Assembly (NCBI GenBank): GCA_016584305.1 | Contig: JACEEZ010005884.1 | Location: forward strand, 8,761-72,760 | Length of the DNA: 64,000 bases | Direction of reading: 5' to 3' | Source: Chionoecetes opilio | Lineage: Eukaryota > Arthropoda > Malacostraca > Decapoda > Majidae | In this document: positions 31,505 to 43,149 of the stretch, piece after piece | Position numbering within the stretch: the first letter of the stretch is position 1 | Layout: each line of letters begins with the position of its first letter | Program-made: the position numbers and the translations under genes | The notes under the pieces: model-generated | Told to the model about the DNA's origin: nothing | The model's input: only the letters and a program-made list of their open reading frames with translations | Databases searched by the model: none

Positions 31505-32870
31505 CCCTACAGGTCATTGACGCTGTATGTTAAATGGGTTGACCCCAGTTACCTTTAAACAACAAGATAGAAAAGGGTAACATATAAATGGTGGCAGTGG
31601 TAACGATAAGTACTTTATTTTAACCCTCTTGCATTCCGTAATTATATTTATGAATTCCTGCTCGTGGCAGCCCATGGGAGAGGCCCTCAGAAGGGCTTTT
31701 TTATGCGTAAAAAAGTTTACTTGCTAGTGTATTTGTTTCCCATACCAAATACTCTTATCAGTGTAAATGTTATACTGTTCTCTTTGGATATGTTTTTTCT
31801 ATAAGATTATCGCATAAAAAACTATAAAGCACACAGAATAAATGCCATTATGAGACTCTGAATGTATATGCATAAACAGTAAATTGACTTCAACTCTTCA
31901 CTAGAAAATATTTTCTCAGAAAACATTCGAAGTGTTGCATACCAAAAGAAGCGGAATTATATCAGTCTTCCATAGAAACCATTAGTTTTCTGATAAGGGA
32001 ATGTGCTCCGTGGTAAAAGTAGCATAAACTTAACATTTCTCGCGAAACAATCAATTTTTTTACATTTTCTTGATATTTTCAGCAATGTTATATGATACAG
32101 CCTTAAGTTATGTTTGTCCGGCAGCCATAAGTACATTTTTCTTATAACCTTGTTTTGTGGTCTTAAGTTTTTTTTTAAGTGGATTTTGTTTGCCAACATA
32201 TCCGGTTTGAAAAATATACATGTTGGCTCGCTGTCAGCCTTGGGCAATTTGAGATAATTAGCATAAAACAAAATGGCCGCCAAATTATATCAAAATACAT
32301 AAAATACCATACATCCCTTGAAAATTCACACAGAGGGTCAACCAATACATGAATTCCAGGGTATTTTGATCCAGAAAATCTATTTCTGGTATTTTCAATT
32401 TCAAAATGGCCACCGTTTTCAAAATGACTGCCCAACAAATAAAAAATTGAAGTGTACAAATCGTAATTTTGACGTATGTATGATTCGTACACTTTGTTAA
32501 TTTACTAGTAGATTTTACTATTTTGTACATTTACTCATGAAATTATCTGAAGGTGCAGTGTGTATAGTTTTTGATAGAAACTGTTGAAAACTAGGGATGC
32601 CTGAACATGCTATATTCACATTAGATATGTATAGGTAATTGATCCTCCCGTGTTTATTTCCTCGTAATCCTCACATCCATTTGTTGTGTGGCATTTTATT
32701 TCTCTGTTTATTGTTTATCATAATGGAGTGAATGTCCTTGCACTACCAGGGCACACTGGTGACTTCACTGCTGTGAAACCCAGCATGGGGTTCAGTGTCA
32801 GCTAAGATGTAACTATATGTAACGATATGGCCATGGGAAGACTGGCATAATAGGCATCACAAAAAAACCT
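31505..32870. other. AT-rich sequence, partly dispersed repeat
   Basis: No coding signal. 31795-32000 resembles 9960-10180 and 53880-54060. 32100-32230 is similar, inverted, to 42885-43010, sharing ACAGCGAG-CCA-AT, GACAAAATCCAC or CAAACAAAATCCAC, and ACTTAAGACC. Repeated AAAATGGCC motifs occur at 32270-32430. Confidence 0.5.
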
Positions 32871-32874
32871 GCAA

Positions 32875-34509
32875 CACTGAAAATCTGGGCTCTTAGTCTG
32901 CATTCTTGTGGCCAGATAGTACAGGATGTCTTCAGCATGAAAGATTCTGACAGGTTACAGAGCTCAAAGACAACCCACAAAGAAGAGGCGAAAGCTAGAA
33001 TTGATGCAGATAATGCTGACAGAATAGGGCTTCGAAGAAAACTTGATATGAGTATACACCCTTTAGCCCCAGAACAACACCCCAAAGGTACAGTTATCAA
33101 TGTCGAATTGCTCTACCATCAGTAAATGTTGATAAAGTACTAGATATTGACACCAGACAAATAAATGAATTTGAAAGAAAATTACCAAATGGCTTTTATG
33201 ATACAATTAAGAAAGAAGTTGAAACTATGAATGTCAGAAAGAAGTCAATCAAGATGGGGGAACATAAGGTTATGATACAAACCTGATTTATTCCCGAGTG
33301 ATGGGACTACAAGCTAGTTCCAGAGATATAGATATTAAAGAGGTTCTGTCATATGAGCTCTCACCAGTCCCCACAGCTCTCTTTACTGAATCAGGAGAAA
33401 TACGAGTCTCTAAATCAAAGTCTGTCTTGAAAACCCAGACAAGGATAGATGTATCAAACAGACAGTTGACTCAGAAGTCAGTATGCATTGATGGTTGTGC
33501 CCTCCTGTGGGTTCCTCATTGGCCAGGATCAAGTCCAACTAAACAGCCTGTGGTACTTGATTATGTAGATAAATAAAAGTCACATAGAACAGAGGCTGAA
33601 AACTGAAGATGTGTTTATGATCTTTGACAGATATGAGGATTTCAGTACAAAATGTTCTACAAAGACCTGTAGAGGGAATGAAGGCTGCCGCGTATTTAAG
33701 TTAAGTCCCACAGCGCCTCTGCCTTCTCAGAAGCTTGCCCTTACAATGACAGAAAACAAGAAGCAATCGATCAATATTATTTGCGACAACATTCTGAATG
33801 ACATAGATTTCATTCAGAAGAATACAACAAATCACAAACTTATGATAACAGGTCAGGACAAAACACCTGTAGAAGTAAGTTGCTGTGGTACAATTGTAGA
33901 AAGAGCTGACATGACAACCACTAATGAAGAAGCTGATAACATCATTGTGCAGCAGGCTATAGCAGTTGCTGTAGCCAGGCCACTGTAAAGAAACATCAGA
34001 ACATAATTCCAGCAATATTGGCAGGTCATGGTCTTACTGAGTGTGATACAGTGGCAGCATGTTTTGGTATAGGAAAAGGAAAGATGTTGAAAGTACTGAA
34101 AACAGGTCTGAATCTGGATATGATAGGTAATGCTGAGGCTAGCTGGCCTGAAATGTTGGAACAGGCAACAAAATTCATAGCTTCCTGTTATGGACAATCA
34201 AAGACCAATTCTATGTCTGAGGCCAGAGTAAGTGTGTGGACTTCAAGAACGGGGAAGTCGGGAGCAACAGTTACTCCCAAGTTATGTTCTCTTCCACCTA
34301 CTACAGAGGCCTTCATTGAGAATGTCAAGCGGGCTCATCTGCAAACATGCATATGGAAGAATGCCCTGCAACTAGATCCACCAGATTTGGAACCCACAAG
34401 TTATGGATGGATCAAAGAAAGCAGAACAAAGTCACTGCTGCCTACAACAGTCCCTACCAATGTTCAGCTAGCACCGAATCATATACTAAAGTTGTTAAGG
34501 TATATGTAG
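32875..34509 (+). pseudogene. Uncharacterised arthropod protein family member, internally deleted
   Basis: Three or four open segments read as one protein with breaks: LKIWALSLHSCGQIVQDVFS and KTTHKEEAKARIDADNADR (32875-33125); RVMGLQASSRDIDIKEVLSY and VCIDGCALLWVPHWPG (33298-33576); MIFDRYEDFSTKCSTKT, LALTMTENKKQSINIICDNI and DNIIVQQAIAVAVA (33611-33975); and, after a shift, KHQNIIPAILAGHGLTECDT, VAACFGIGKGKMLKVLKTG and LCSLPPTTEAFIENVKRAH (33980-34509). Related full proteins, as I remember them, have an acidic DDTDVF-type stretch between the VQQ and HGLTGCDT motifs and a Cys-rich C-terminus; both are missing here. I know the family only as unnamed and repeated in invertebrate genomes. It may be a PIN-like nuclease or transposon protein, which is conjecture. 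Confidence 0.65.
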
Positions 34510-35150
34510 GGGTAGAAACGCATGAATGTATGTATGTATGAGTGTGGCTCTCAGAGTGACCGGCGTCACCTAGTTACTGCAGGATCGGCACTTTAGAGAG
34601 ACGGCAAGGATAGATAGAGAGATGTCATGTAGCTTATAAAGCATCTCTTATAAATAAATGGTAACATAATAGATATTTATATAAAGTAGATATATTATCA
34701 GTTTATTATATGGTAGAAACATTACTTGCTCATTACTATATGTTTAATAGTGGAGCAGAGGTATATGTAGATAAATAAACATAGTAATTGCCAACTGCTT
34801 GGCAGGGGACAGAGGCGGCCTCGCCGGGGGACGGGCAGAGGGGCTTGAGCTAGAGCATAGAACGGAGATTGTACATACGAAGGATTCCTCATATACATAT
34901 TTCGTCAAGTGTATAGTTTTAAACTTAATTATACGAACTACCTCAACCCCAAGCGTCTCCTACATCCTCACGACACCACTAATATTCCCAACGTAACAGA
35001 TTGATTGGAACGTGTGTTACTGGACATTACTCACCTACATTCACGGTGAGTATCTATGTGAGTAGAATTACTCGCGTAAAGGAATATCCAGAACAAAGTT
35101 GATATGATGCACATGTTCAAGTAAACAGCCATGTAAGTCCTCAAGATGCG
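34510..35150. other. Unassigned sequence upstream of the LTR element
   Basis: Clean AT-rich sequence with short ATGTATGTATG repeats near 34525-34540. No gene recognised. Confidence 0.4.
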
Positions 35151-36062
35151 TGTAACTTTTTAGATGTTTTAATGGGGGTTGTAAGTACTTAGACTTCACT
35201 TACCTCTCAATAATTAAATCACCTTCGGGTTCTTTGTTTGAGACTCCCTATGAACCTATCGGGTCCAGGACTACATACAGGGTAAACAACAAACACTTGG
35301 TACCTTAACTAGTTTATTTACAAGATCTACACATAGCAAAAATAGCACCCCCCAGCACACAGGCATCCACTCACTCACGCCCTAGATAGCTATCCCTAAT
35401 TACGCCTACGATAACCTACTGTCTGGTATCTGCCTGGGGAATAGATATAAGGGGTTATGGTTATCTCACGCTTTCGACGAGGACCTGTAGCCTTTGTCCT
35501 CGTCGCGGTGTACACACGTGGTCGCCCTCTCCACGCACTCCTCTTCCCAGCTCGCGTCTGCCCCAACCAAACTCTCCTTCTCCTCGCGGTGTGTCTCGCC
35601 CTGCGTCTGCTAGCAGGAATCAAGCACCAGACACGCGGGGAACTGGAAGGAGGTGCAAGAGATCCCGAAGACGTCCTCGGCTAGGGGAGATGTAGTCGTG
35701 GCCGTGACCTGTAACAGAGTGGGGCGACCCAGGTCGCCCTGCCTCGACTCCAAGATGGCGGCTGGTGGCGAGTTGCCACTTCGGCTCATCTCAACATATT
35801 TTCTATACCTTTTTTTCTATTATGCATGCCTAATTTCCTATCAGCCACCACATGCAATTTACTTCGGGCGTTTCTGGTAAAGTACCCGGCTACTCAATTG
35901 TTTAGGCAATTGAGGCTAAACACCTTCCCACAGACTGGCATCCTTTCCCGCCACCAGAAAAACATTAACTGGCATCCACCAGCGGGAACAACAGAACTGA
36001 CTAGCGAAGCGGAACTAGGGGATACGGGGACTTGAATGCCTATAAAATGTCTAGCCATTACA
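35151..36062 (-). repeat. 3' LTR of the Gypsy-like element
   Basis: It begins on the minus strand with TGTAATGGCTAG (36062) and ends AAAAAGTTACA (35151). Most of it is nearly identical to 38516-39036, and its other end matches 42237-42550 in distorted form. A purine-rich AGGTGGGGCGAA just upstream (36063-36075) is a candidate polypurine tract. A perfect 10-bp hairpin lies at 36080-36103. Confidence 0.85.
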
Positions 36063-36639
36063 TTCGCCCCACCTAGATAAAATTCTTTCCGCAGAAAGAA
36101 TTTACTGACTACCTGAACATGTTATAGCATCATGCAGGTTAAATGTAAATTATCTAATACATTGGATCCGACCTAAATAAGGCAGTCACACATCCAGGCA
36201 CTCTGTGGTGTTTGTACTTTAAACCGTTTACAGGGGTTTTGCTTGTAACCAATGAGCGGAAAAAACCCCGCATTTACGTTAAGTTCAAAGTCTAGGGGAT
36301 AAAAACTCCAAAGTTTCTAGCAAACCCTGTATCGGACCCAATCTGGACGTCAAGACGCGTCACATTTAATTACCGACAAGTGTTATGTGGTGTAGGGTAT
36401 GTATATACATAGTGTAGGTGGTACAGGTGAATGTAACATGGTACGTATACAATAGTGTTACAAAAATTTAATCCTGTCTACCTGCCTATGATTTCCTAAA
36501 TACATGCACCCGTGCCATGCTAGGGAGATATTAGTGGATCATGCAATTCTTAATCCAGTCTAACATGCCGCCGTGGAGGATCCCCTAGGGTGGCCTCAGG
36601 TGAACACTGCCCTGGAGTCCTCTTCCTAACTCTAGCTCC

Positions 36640-36757
36640 GAGTCGACTATTCGGCAACTAATCTCGAGAAGAAATCAGCACCCACGTTGGCCTGCCCTTT
36701 AATGTACCTCAATAAGCTAGGAGCACTGTAGTGGATTAACTGCCAGGCTCCTCAGCC
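36640..36757 (-). pseudogene. RNase H C-terminal remnant, displaced
   Basis: The minus strand reads LRYIKGQANVGADFFSRLVA, the usual end of Gypsy RNase H before integrase. Here it lies after the integrase zinc finger. The CTCGAGATTAGT sequence encoding SRLV occurs twice (about 36655 and 36762), so a recombination or template switch between these repeats could have reordered the fragment. Confidence 0.55.
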
Positions 36758-37222
36758 ACTAATCTCGAGAGGATCATACAGCTCTATGTCGCTGTCGTTC
36801 GTGTTTTGACACACTTCGCAGGAATGCACCCATCTGCTCAAATCATGGCCCATGCCTGGCCAATAAAATTTCTCGGCAATACGTTTCCACGTTTTCTTCC
36901 TGCTCGAGTGGGCACCTGTGGCATCGCAGTGATCTAACTCGAATACGGCATAGCGATATTTATCAGGCACGACGAATTGAAATCTCTCGTGGCGACGGGG
37001 AGTTATGAACTCGCGGTATAATTTCCCATCTCGCTTTACAAAGCTCGTATAATTACCGCGCACTGTTCTGATCGTTCCTTCGCAGTAATGCCGTCGCACG
37101 TTCTCGAGTGAAAGATCTGTCTCTACCTCCCTCCTGACGGCCTCGCTGTTCTCAAAGTCAGCGGGAGAATACATTTTTACCTCGTTCCCGAACTTTGCTT
37201 CCTGCATGACGGCCGTTGCCAT
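36752..37222 (-). pseudogene. Integrase N-terminal (H2C2 zinc finger) region
   Basis: A 156-codon minus-strand frame reads RRHYCEGTIRTVRGNY, LYREFITPRRHERFQFVVPD, then the H2C2 finger: LDHCDATGAHSSRKKTW, KRIAEKFYWPGMGHDLSRWV, HSCEVCQ. The His pair, the FYWPGM core and the final CxxC are intact. In retroelements this finger precedes the DDE integrase core, which is not present: the frame ends soon after at DPLEISG. Confidence 0.85.
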
Positions 37223-37437
37223 TATCTGACTAACTACCTTTCTCCGTGGAATATCGTGCCGCGGCCTTTTGTGGCTCGGCGAATCACGATATACAGGTTT
37301 TGGTGCAGTATAATGGGGCTCCTTGTGTACGGCCGCAGCATTTTTGTGCCATCGGGTATTACTCGCTTCGAGATTTACTCCACGGCCTCCAGTTTCCCTT
37401 TGTGCTGGCCTATAGCTTGCCTGAAAGCGACGAGGGC

Positions 37438-38432
37438 TTAGAACTGGGCACTATATGTGGGCTCAGTCTTACGGGCTGGCGTCGCCGTATCCCGTCGTGG
37501 CGAGCTATCGTCTTCCCATGGCGTATCTGCAGCCTCGACCCAAACTACGTTCGGTGGCTCAGCTTTTTCCTCATATGCCTCAAAATACGCATCGGCGACT
37601 CTACTCATTTCAGGCAACTGTTTGACCCGATCAATTTTCAACCTCGCGATTAGCGGTTCCGGGCATGACTTTAAGAATTGAGCGCGCAAAATTAAATCTT
37701 TGATGCCCTCGACAGTCTCCTCAGCTCCATCACTTTCGCGCCAGTCTCGAAAATTCCCGGCGATTCTCACGGCAAACTGTGAGGCAGTTTCGTTCTCTTG
37801 CAACTGAGCTTCAAAATACTGCTGCTTAAGGCGCTCAGTGCTCAGCCCATATGCCTGCCTTTAAGAGGGCATGTTTCATCTGATCATAGTCACGGCTATG
37901 TTTATCCAATCTATAGAGAACCTCGAGTGCCTTACCCTCAAACAAGGTCATAAACTGAAGTCTACGCGTGATCTCGTCATATTCCAAAAGATCTGCCGCA
38001 TCTTCGAACCTTCCTATGAAGTGTTCAATCCTATCGCTTTCTTTGAACATCGGAAGTTTTAATTTAGGCCGGTTCATAACTGTCGGCGCGCTTCCCCCGT
38101 GGTTACTTGCTCGTAACACTTCCAACTCATGTTCCCTCTCTTGCTACCTATATTGCCTCACTTTCCCTATCTTCTCTCTCTTTCTCCCACTCTCTCTCTC
38201 GCTCTCTTTCCTTCTCCTGTCTCTCACTCTCCCTATCTTCTCTCTCTCTTTCTTTCTCCTTCTTCCTCTCCTCCAACTCTTTCTCCCTATCTTCTCTCTC
38301 TTTCTCCCACCCTCTCTCTCGCTCTCTTTCCTCTTTATCCTCGCGTTGCCTACGGAGAAGATACTCTTGTATTTCTTTTGGCTCCACAAGGCCTATCAAC
38401 TCCGCCTCTTCCCTATATATCTGAACACTCAT
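37438..38432 (-). pseudogene. Gag-like region with a charged helix
   Basis: Three minus-strand segments in different frames form one gag-like protein. The first is MSVQIYREEAELIGLVEPKE followed by about 65 residues almost entirely of R, E, K and D (38370-38150), a charged single helix or coiled coil. The second reads LKLPMFKESDRIEHFIGRFE, then LFEGKALEVLYRLDKHSRDY, the usual start of a Gypsy capsid. The third reads NETASQFAVRIAGNFRDWRE and ILRAQFLKSCPEPLIARLKI. A zinc knuckle is not visible, so the C-terminal nucleocapsid part is probably deleted. Frame breaks lie near 38140 and 37830. Confidence 0.75.
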
Positions 38433-38496
38433 GCTGGCGGGGCTATTTGCTGCCTAGAATAAATTACCCTGTGTAATCCTGGACTAGCAAGAATGA

Positions 38497-38514
38497 GTCC
38501 CTGTGTGGGCTCCA
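38497..38514 (-). promoter_or_regulatory. Candidate tRNA primer-binding site
   Basis: One base after the LTR end (TTACA) the minus strand reads TGGAGCCCACACAGGGAC. A TGG start just inside the 5' LTR is where retroelement minus-strand synthesis is primed by a tRNA 3' CCA end. The tRNA species is not identified. Confidence 0.65.
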
Positions 38515-38515
38515 A

Positions 38516-39036
38516 TGTAACGGTTTAGATTTTTTAATGGGGTTTTAAGTACTTAAACTTCATTTACCTCTCAATAATTTAATCACCTTCGGGTTCTTTG
38601 TTTGAGACTCACTATGAAGCTATCAGGTTCCAGGACTACATACAGGGTAAACAACAAACACTTGGTACATTAACTAGTTTATTTACAAGATCTACACATA
38701 GCAAAAATAGCACCCCCCAGCACACAGTCATCCACTCACTCACGCCCTAGCTAACTATCCCTAATTACGCCTACGATAACCTACTGTCTGGTATCTGCCT
38801 GGGGAATAGATATAAGGGGTTATGGTTATCTCACGCTTTCGACGAGGAACCTGTAGCCTTTGTCCTCGTCGCGGCGTACACACGTGGTCGCCCTCTCCAC
38901 GCACTCCTCTTCCCAGCTCGCGTCTGCCCCAACCAAACTCTCCTTCTCCTCGCGGTGTGTCTCGCCCTGCGTCTGCTAGCAGGAATCAAGCACCAGACAC
39001 GCGGGGAACTGGAAGGAGGTGACAAGAGATCCCGAA
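38516..39036 (-). repeat. 5' LTR, inner part
   Basis: Nearly identical to 35151-35670 in clean sequence, with small indels such as GAGGACC against GAGGAACC. It stops at AGATCCCGAA, the target duplication of LINE D, and resumes at 42237. Confidence 0.88.
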
Positions 39037-42000
39037 CATAAGAACATAAGAACATAAGAACATAAGAAAATAAGGAAGCTACAAGAGGCCGCGAGGCCTA
39101 CACGTGGTAGATCCTGTCACCTAACACTACCTACATCCACCTTTCATCCCCATCCATGAACCTATCCAGTTCCCCAATGACTCAGCACTAACTACCTGTC
39201 TACTGAGACCATTCCACTCATTCACCACCCTATTTGTGAACCAGTTTTTCCCTATTTCCTTTCTAAATCTACGCTCTCCCAGCTTTAATCCGTTACTTCT
39301 TGTTCTACCCTGGTTAAAAGCCGTAAGAACTTTTCCTACCTCTCCTTTATTAAATCCCTTTATCCACTTAAAAACTTCTATCAGATCGCCCCTTACTCTG
39401 CGTCTCTCGAGTGAGTGTAATTTTAATAACTTCAATCTCCTCTCATAATTAAAGTTACGCATCCCTTGTATCATTTTGGTCATCCTTCTCTGCACTTTTT
39501 CTAACAACACTATATCCATCCTGTAATATGGAGACCAAAACTGAACTGCATAGTCTAGGTGAGGCCTGACTAGAGCCAGATAAAGCTTTAGAATAACTTC
39601 TGCACTTCTACTTTTAACACTTCTGGTAATGAATCCTAATACTCTATTAGCTCTATTTCTGGCCTCAATACATTGTTTCCTAGGTCGGAGGTCTGGGCTT
39701 ACCCTCACTCCAAGATCTTTTTCACCTTCTGATCTTTTCAGCGATATATTGCTTATGGTGTATCTATTACCAGGGTTTTTTCTACCAACATTCATAACGC
39801 TACATTTATCAATATTAAATTCCATGTGCCATCTGACTGCCCACTCGTTAAGTTTATCTAAGTCTCCCTGCAATATGTTTACGTCAGACTGTGATCCAAT
39901 AATCCCTACCTAACTTAGTATCCTCAGCAAACTTGCTGATATCACTGCTAATCCCACTATCCAAGTCGTTGATGTAAATCAAAAATAGTAATGGGCCCAA
40001 AACAGACCCTTGTGGAACTCCACTTGTCACCAGTCCCCATTCGATTTGGAACCATTTAATTGTAACCTTTGTTGCCTATTACTTAGCCAAGCTCTGATCC
40101 AATGAAGAACCTTCCCATCTATACCATGAGCCCTAACCTTATTTAAGAGTCGCTCGTGTGGTACTTTGTCAAATGCCTTACTAAAGTCCAGATATATTAT
40201 ATCATAATCCTTATCATTATCTGCCGTCTCGTAAACTTTCCTATAAAAACTCAATAAATTGGTGAGACATGACCTACCCTTGGTGAATCCATGTTGTGAA
40301 TCATTGATCAAACTATGTTTATCTAAGTGCTCTCTAATGTTTTTTGCAATAATAGATTCCAATAATTTACCCACCACTGATGTTAGACTTACGGGTCGAT
40401 AATTTGACTTTAGTCCTCTGTCTCCCTTCTTAAATATGGGAACAACATTTCCTTTCCTCCACAATAATGGCACATCGCCTATCTCAACCGATTTCCTAAA
40501 AATGTGCCCTAACGACTCACTAACAACCTCCTTGCATTCCTTTAATACCCTGGGATACACTTCATCTGGTCCTGGCGATTTAAATGTTTTCATTTTTTCT
40601 ATACCCTCCTCCACCATTTCCCTAGTTATCACAATATCTTTGAGTTTCTCCTCATCGCTTCCTTTGAACATCTGTTCATTATCAGGTATCGTCTGTGTAT
40701 CCTCCTACGTAAAAACACTTAAGAAATAATCATTTAGACTCCTACACATATCCTCATCCGTATTTAAGACCTCACCCTGTCCTGACCTTAACGGCCCAAC
40801 TAATTCCCTTGTCTTTGTTTTATAAACCTGATAGAACCCCTTTGGGTCCCTGTTCGCCTGTTCTGCTACTTTAATCTCATAATTTTTCTTACCAACTCGA
40901 GTTAATTTCTTCACTGTCCTCGCCATCACGTTATACTGTTCTTTGTTTACCAATCCTGCCTTGAACCTTAAATAAATGTTTCTTATTACTCCAATGTTGT
41001 GTTTTAACTTGGTGGTCATCCATTTTGGATCACTCTTTCTGGACCTTATTTCCCTATAAGGAATATTTCTTTTCTGTTCGTCAATTATATTCCTTACAAA
41101 TGAGGTATAATCCTCCTCGGCTCCGACCTCACTTCCCCTTCTAACCTCTCTAATTACCTCCTCAGCCCTGACCTCACTTCCCTGTCTAACCGCTCTAATT
41201 ATCTCCTCAACCTCGACCTCACTACCATATCTGACCGCGCCAATTACCTCCAGGTGCCTTCCTAATCCTTCATAAGTGGCCTTTCCAGCTGTCAACGCCC
41301 TGTCCTGGGAAACTTTCTGCTCCTCCATCCCACACCTCTTATTAATAACCTCCAGGTGTCTTCTTAATCCCGCATAATTGGCCTTTCTGAAATTAGGAAT
41401 TCGATGCCTATTGCCACTTAATTTTCCAACTTCCCATTTTAAGCTAAATCTGATCTCATAATGGTCGCTATTATCTAAATTCCCCCGACCTCCACATTTG
41501 TAACTAATCGTCTCTATTTGTCAGCAATAGATCTAGAATATTATCTCCTCTAGTAGCCTCCTTGATTGCTGACTTAGGAAGTTATCCTGGATTATATTTA
41601 ACAATTCATCTGCATCGCTGTCACCTATGATTAAATCCCAGTCTATATTCCTAAGATTAAAATCTCCCACCACGCATAATCGATTATATCTGCAGGCCTT
41701 GTTTATTTCTTCCCATATAGGAGCTGAATCCTCTTTACATAAGTTTGGAGGCCTATACACTACACCCAAAAACATTTTTCAGTTCCCTCCGTAACCTCTA
41801 CCCATATAGACTCTATGCTGTCATCTGTTTTATAACATTGTTAACACAACACTGCAATGCATCTCTTGCATAAAGCGCAACTCCTCCTCCTCGTCTGCCT
41901 ACTCTGTCCTTGTGAAATAACTTATACCCAGCTTATCTCGACTTCCGGATCGAATACCTTTACTGACATATCCAACCATGTTTCTGTTAATGCTATTATA

Positions 42001-42226
42001 TCAAATCCTCTACACTATTTATTCCTCTCAGGAAATCTATCTTTTTTTAAATACTCCTACAGTTTGTATAGTAAACCTTCAAGCAACTCCTCTTTTTTTG
42101 TCTTTTTCCCTTTATCTTAACTAAAACCCCCTCTTTCTTCACGTCCATTCCCCCCCTTCTAAATTTTTAGGCCAATTTCCTTTTTTCCCAACCCCCTGCA
42201 AAAAACCCCGGTTTCTTAAACAAAAA
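39037..42226 (-). mobile_element. LINE D (CR1-like) inserted in the 5' LTR
   Basis: Flanked by AGATCCCGAA at 39027-39036 and 42227-42236, a 10-bp target duplication. The minus-strand 3' end carries four TTATGTTC-type repeats (39037-39068), in keeping with the short terminal repeats of CR1 LINEs. The 5' end is truncated inside the endonuclease, and the first 120 bases there (42100-42226) are homopolymer-rich. Confidence 0.9.
39127..42110 (-). pseudogene. LINE D endonuclease and reverse transcriptase, catalytic Asp changed
   Basis: On the minus strand the endonuclease shows FDIIALTETWLDMSVKVFDP, LGVVYRPPNLC and VVGDFNLRNIDWD (about 42000-41540). A linker and the reverse transcriptase follow: FKSPGPDEVYPRVLKE, NVVPIFKKGD, NYRPVSLTSVVGKLLE, DSQHGFTKGRSCLTNLL, IIYLDFSKAFDKVPHERLL and [19 protein letters not shown]. 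The catalytic box then reads SKFAEDTK, with Glu in place of the first Asp (codon 39923-39925). After a frameshift it continues with YLALVRPHLDYAVQFWSPYY and VRGDLIEVFKWIKGF to a stop near 39127. Substitution of a catalytic Asp plus several shifts make it inactive. Confidence 0.9.
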
Positions 42227-42236
42227 AGATCCCGAA

Positions 42237-42550
42237 GCGCCTGGGGGGGGAGTGTAGTCTGGCCTCCCTGTAACAAGTGGGGCGCCCCAGGTCGCCCTGT
42301 TCGACCCAAAGATGGGGTGTGGGAGTTCACTTGTCATCTTAAATATTTCTAACCTTTTTTTCTATTTGCATGCCTAATTTTCTATAGCCAAAAAAAAAAA
42401 GAAATTTTTAGGGTTTTTGGTAAAAATCCCAAAATTGTTTGGGCAATTGGTTCCCTTTTCCCCCCCCCCCCCCCTTAATTTAAACCTTTGGAGAAAAAAA
42501 ACTTTAGGAAACAAACTGGGGTTTTGGGGGCTTGTGAATAAAATTTGTTT
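42237..42550 (-). repeat. 5' LTR, outer part, distorted
   Basis: Continues the LTR after LINE D: GTGGGGCG-CCCAGGTCGCCCTG, TTTTTTTCTATT-GCATGCCTAA, GGCAATTG and GGGGCTTGTGAATAAAAT match 35720-36062 in order, with many stretched homopolymers and gaps. The outer end and its flanking duplication cannot be placed exactly. Confidence 0.65.
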
Positions 42551-43149
42551 TGGGGTGTTGGGAACCGTTTTTGTTTTTTTAATCCTCCTTGTTTAAATAT
42601 CCCCCCTTATGGGGTTGGTTTCTTTCTTTATGTTTTCTGCTTGTTGGGCCTGTTATTTCTTTTTTTATTTAGTTGGTTTTTTCCCTTTACTTTTAACGTA
42701 AAAATTCCAAAAAAAAAAAAAAAAAAAAGGGGCCTTTTTGGGGTTTTTTTCAAATTTTGGATTGAAAAAACCGAAAGGTTTTTTTTTCTCCTGGTATTTT
42801 GGACCTTTTTTTTTTTTGGGAAATGGAATTTTGTTTTTTTTTTTCCTTCCCTTTTTTGTGTGCTTTTATCTAAAACCCCCAAAGGTTGACAGCGAGAAAA
42901 CCAATATTTTTTTTCAAAAACTGGATATATGGGAAGACAAAATCCACAAAAAAAAAAAAAACTTAAGACCCTAAACAAGGTTTTTACCCTGGTGGCTGCT
43001 GGTTTCAGCAATCCCTATAATGATAACTTTAAGTTTTGTTCACGTCTAAAAACTCCTGAAAATAAAAAAATGAATGTAAGCTTTTATTTATATGTCGAAA
43101 CTTTTGTTTTGGCGAAATTTTTTGAATATTTTATCAAACACCCAATGGG
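42551..43149. other. Distorted sequence containing an inverted dispersed repeat
   Basis: Poly-A, poly-T and stretched homopolymers. 42885-43010 is the reverse-complement relative of 32100-32230. No gene. Confidence 0.45.

Larger units (their letters stand above)
35151..42550 (-). mobile_element. Gypsy-like LTR retrotransposon lacking reverse transcriptase, with nested LINE
   Basis: Two long direct repeats (35151-36062 and 38516-39036 continued at 42237-42550) flank an internal region (36063-38515). On the minus strand this has a primer-binding-site candidate, a gag-like region, an integrase zinc-finger region and an RNase H tail. LTR ends are TGTAATGG and CCGTTACA (TG...CA). Protease, reverse transcriptase and most of RNase H are missing between gag (ending 37438) and integrase (starting 37222), so the copy is non-autonomous. 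The upstream LTR was later split by LINE D. Confidence 0.85.

Noticed and set aside
35396..35684. Arg-rich open frames in the LTR on both strands
   Set aside because: They occur in both LTR copies, overlap on opposite strands and do not resemble any protein; LTRs of this type are non-coding.
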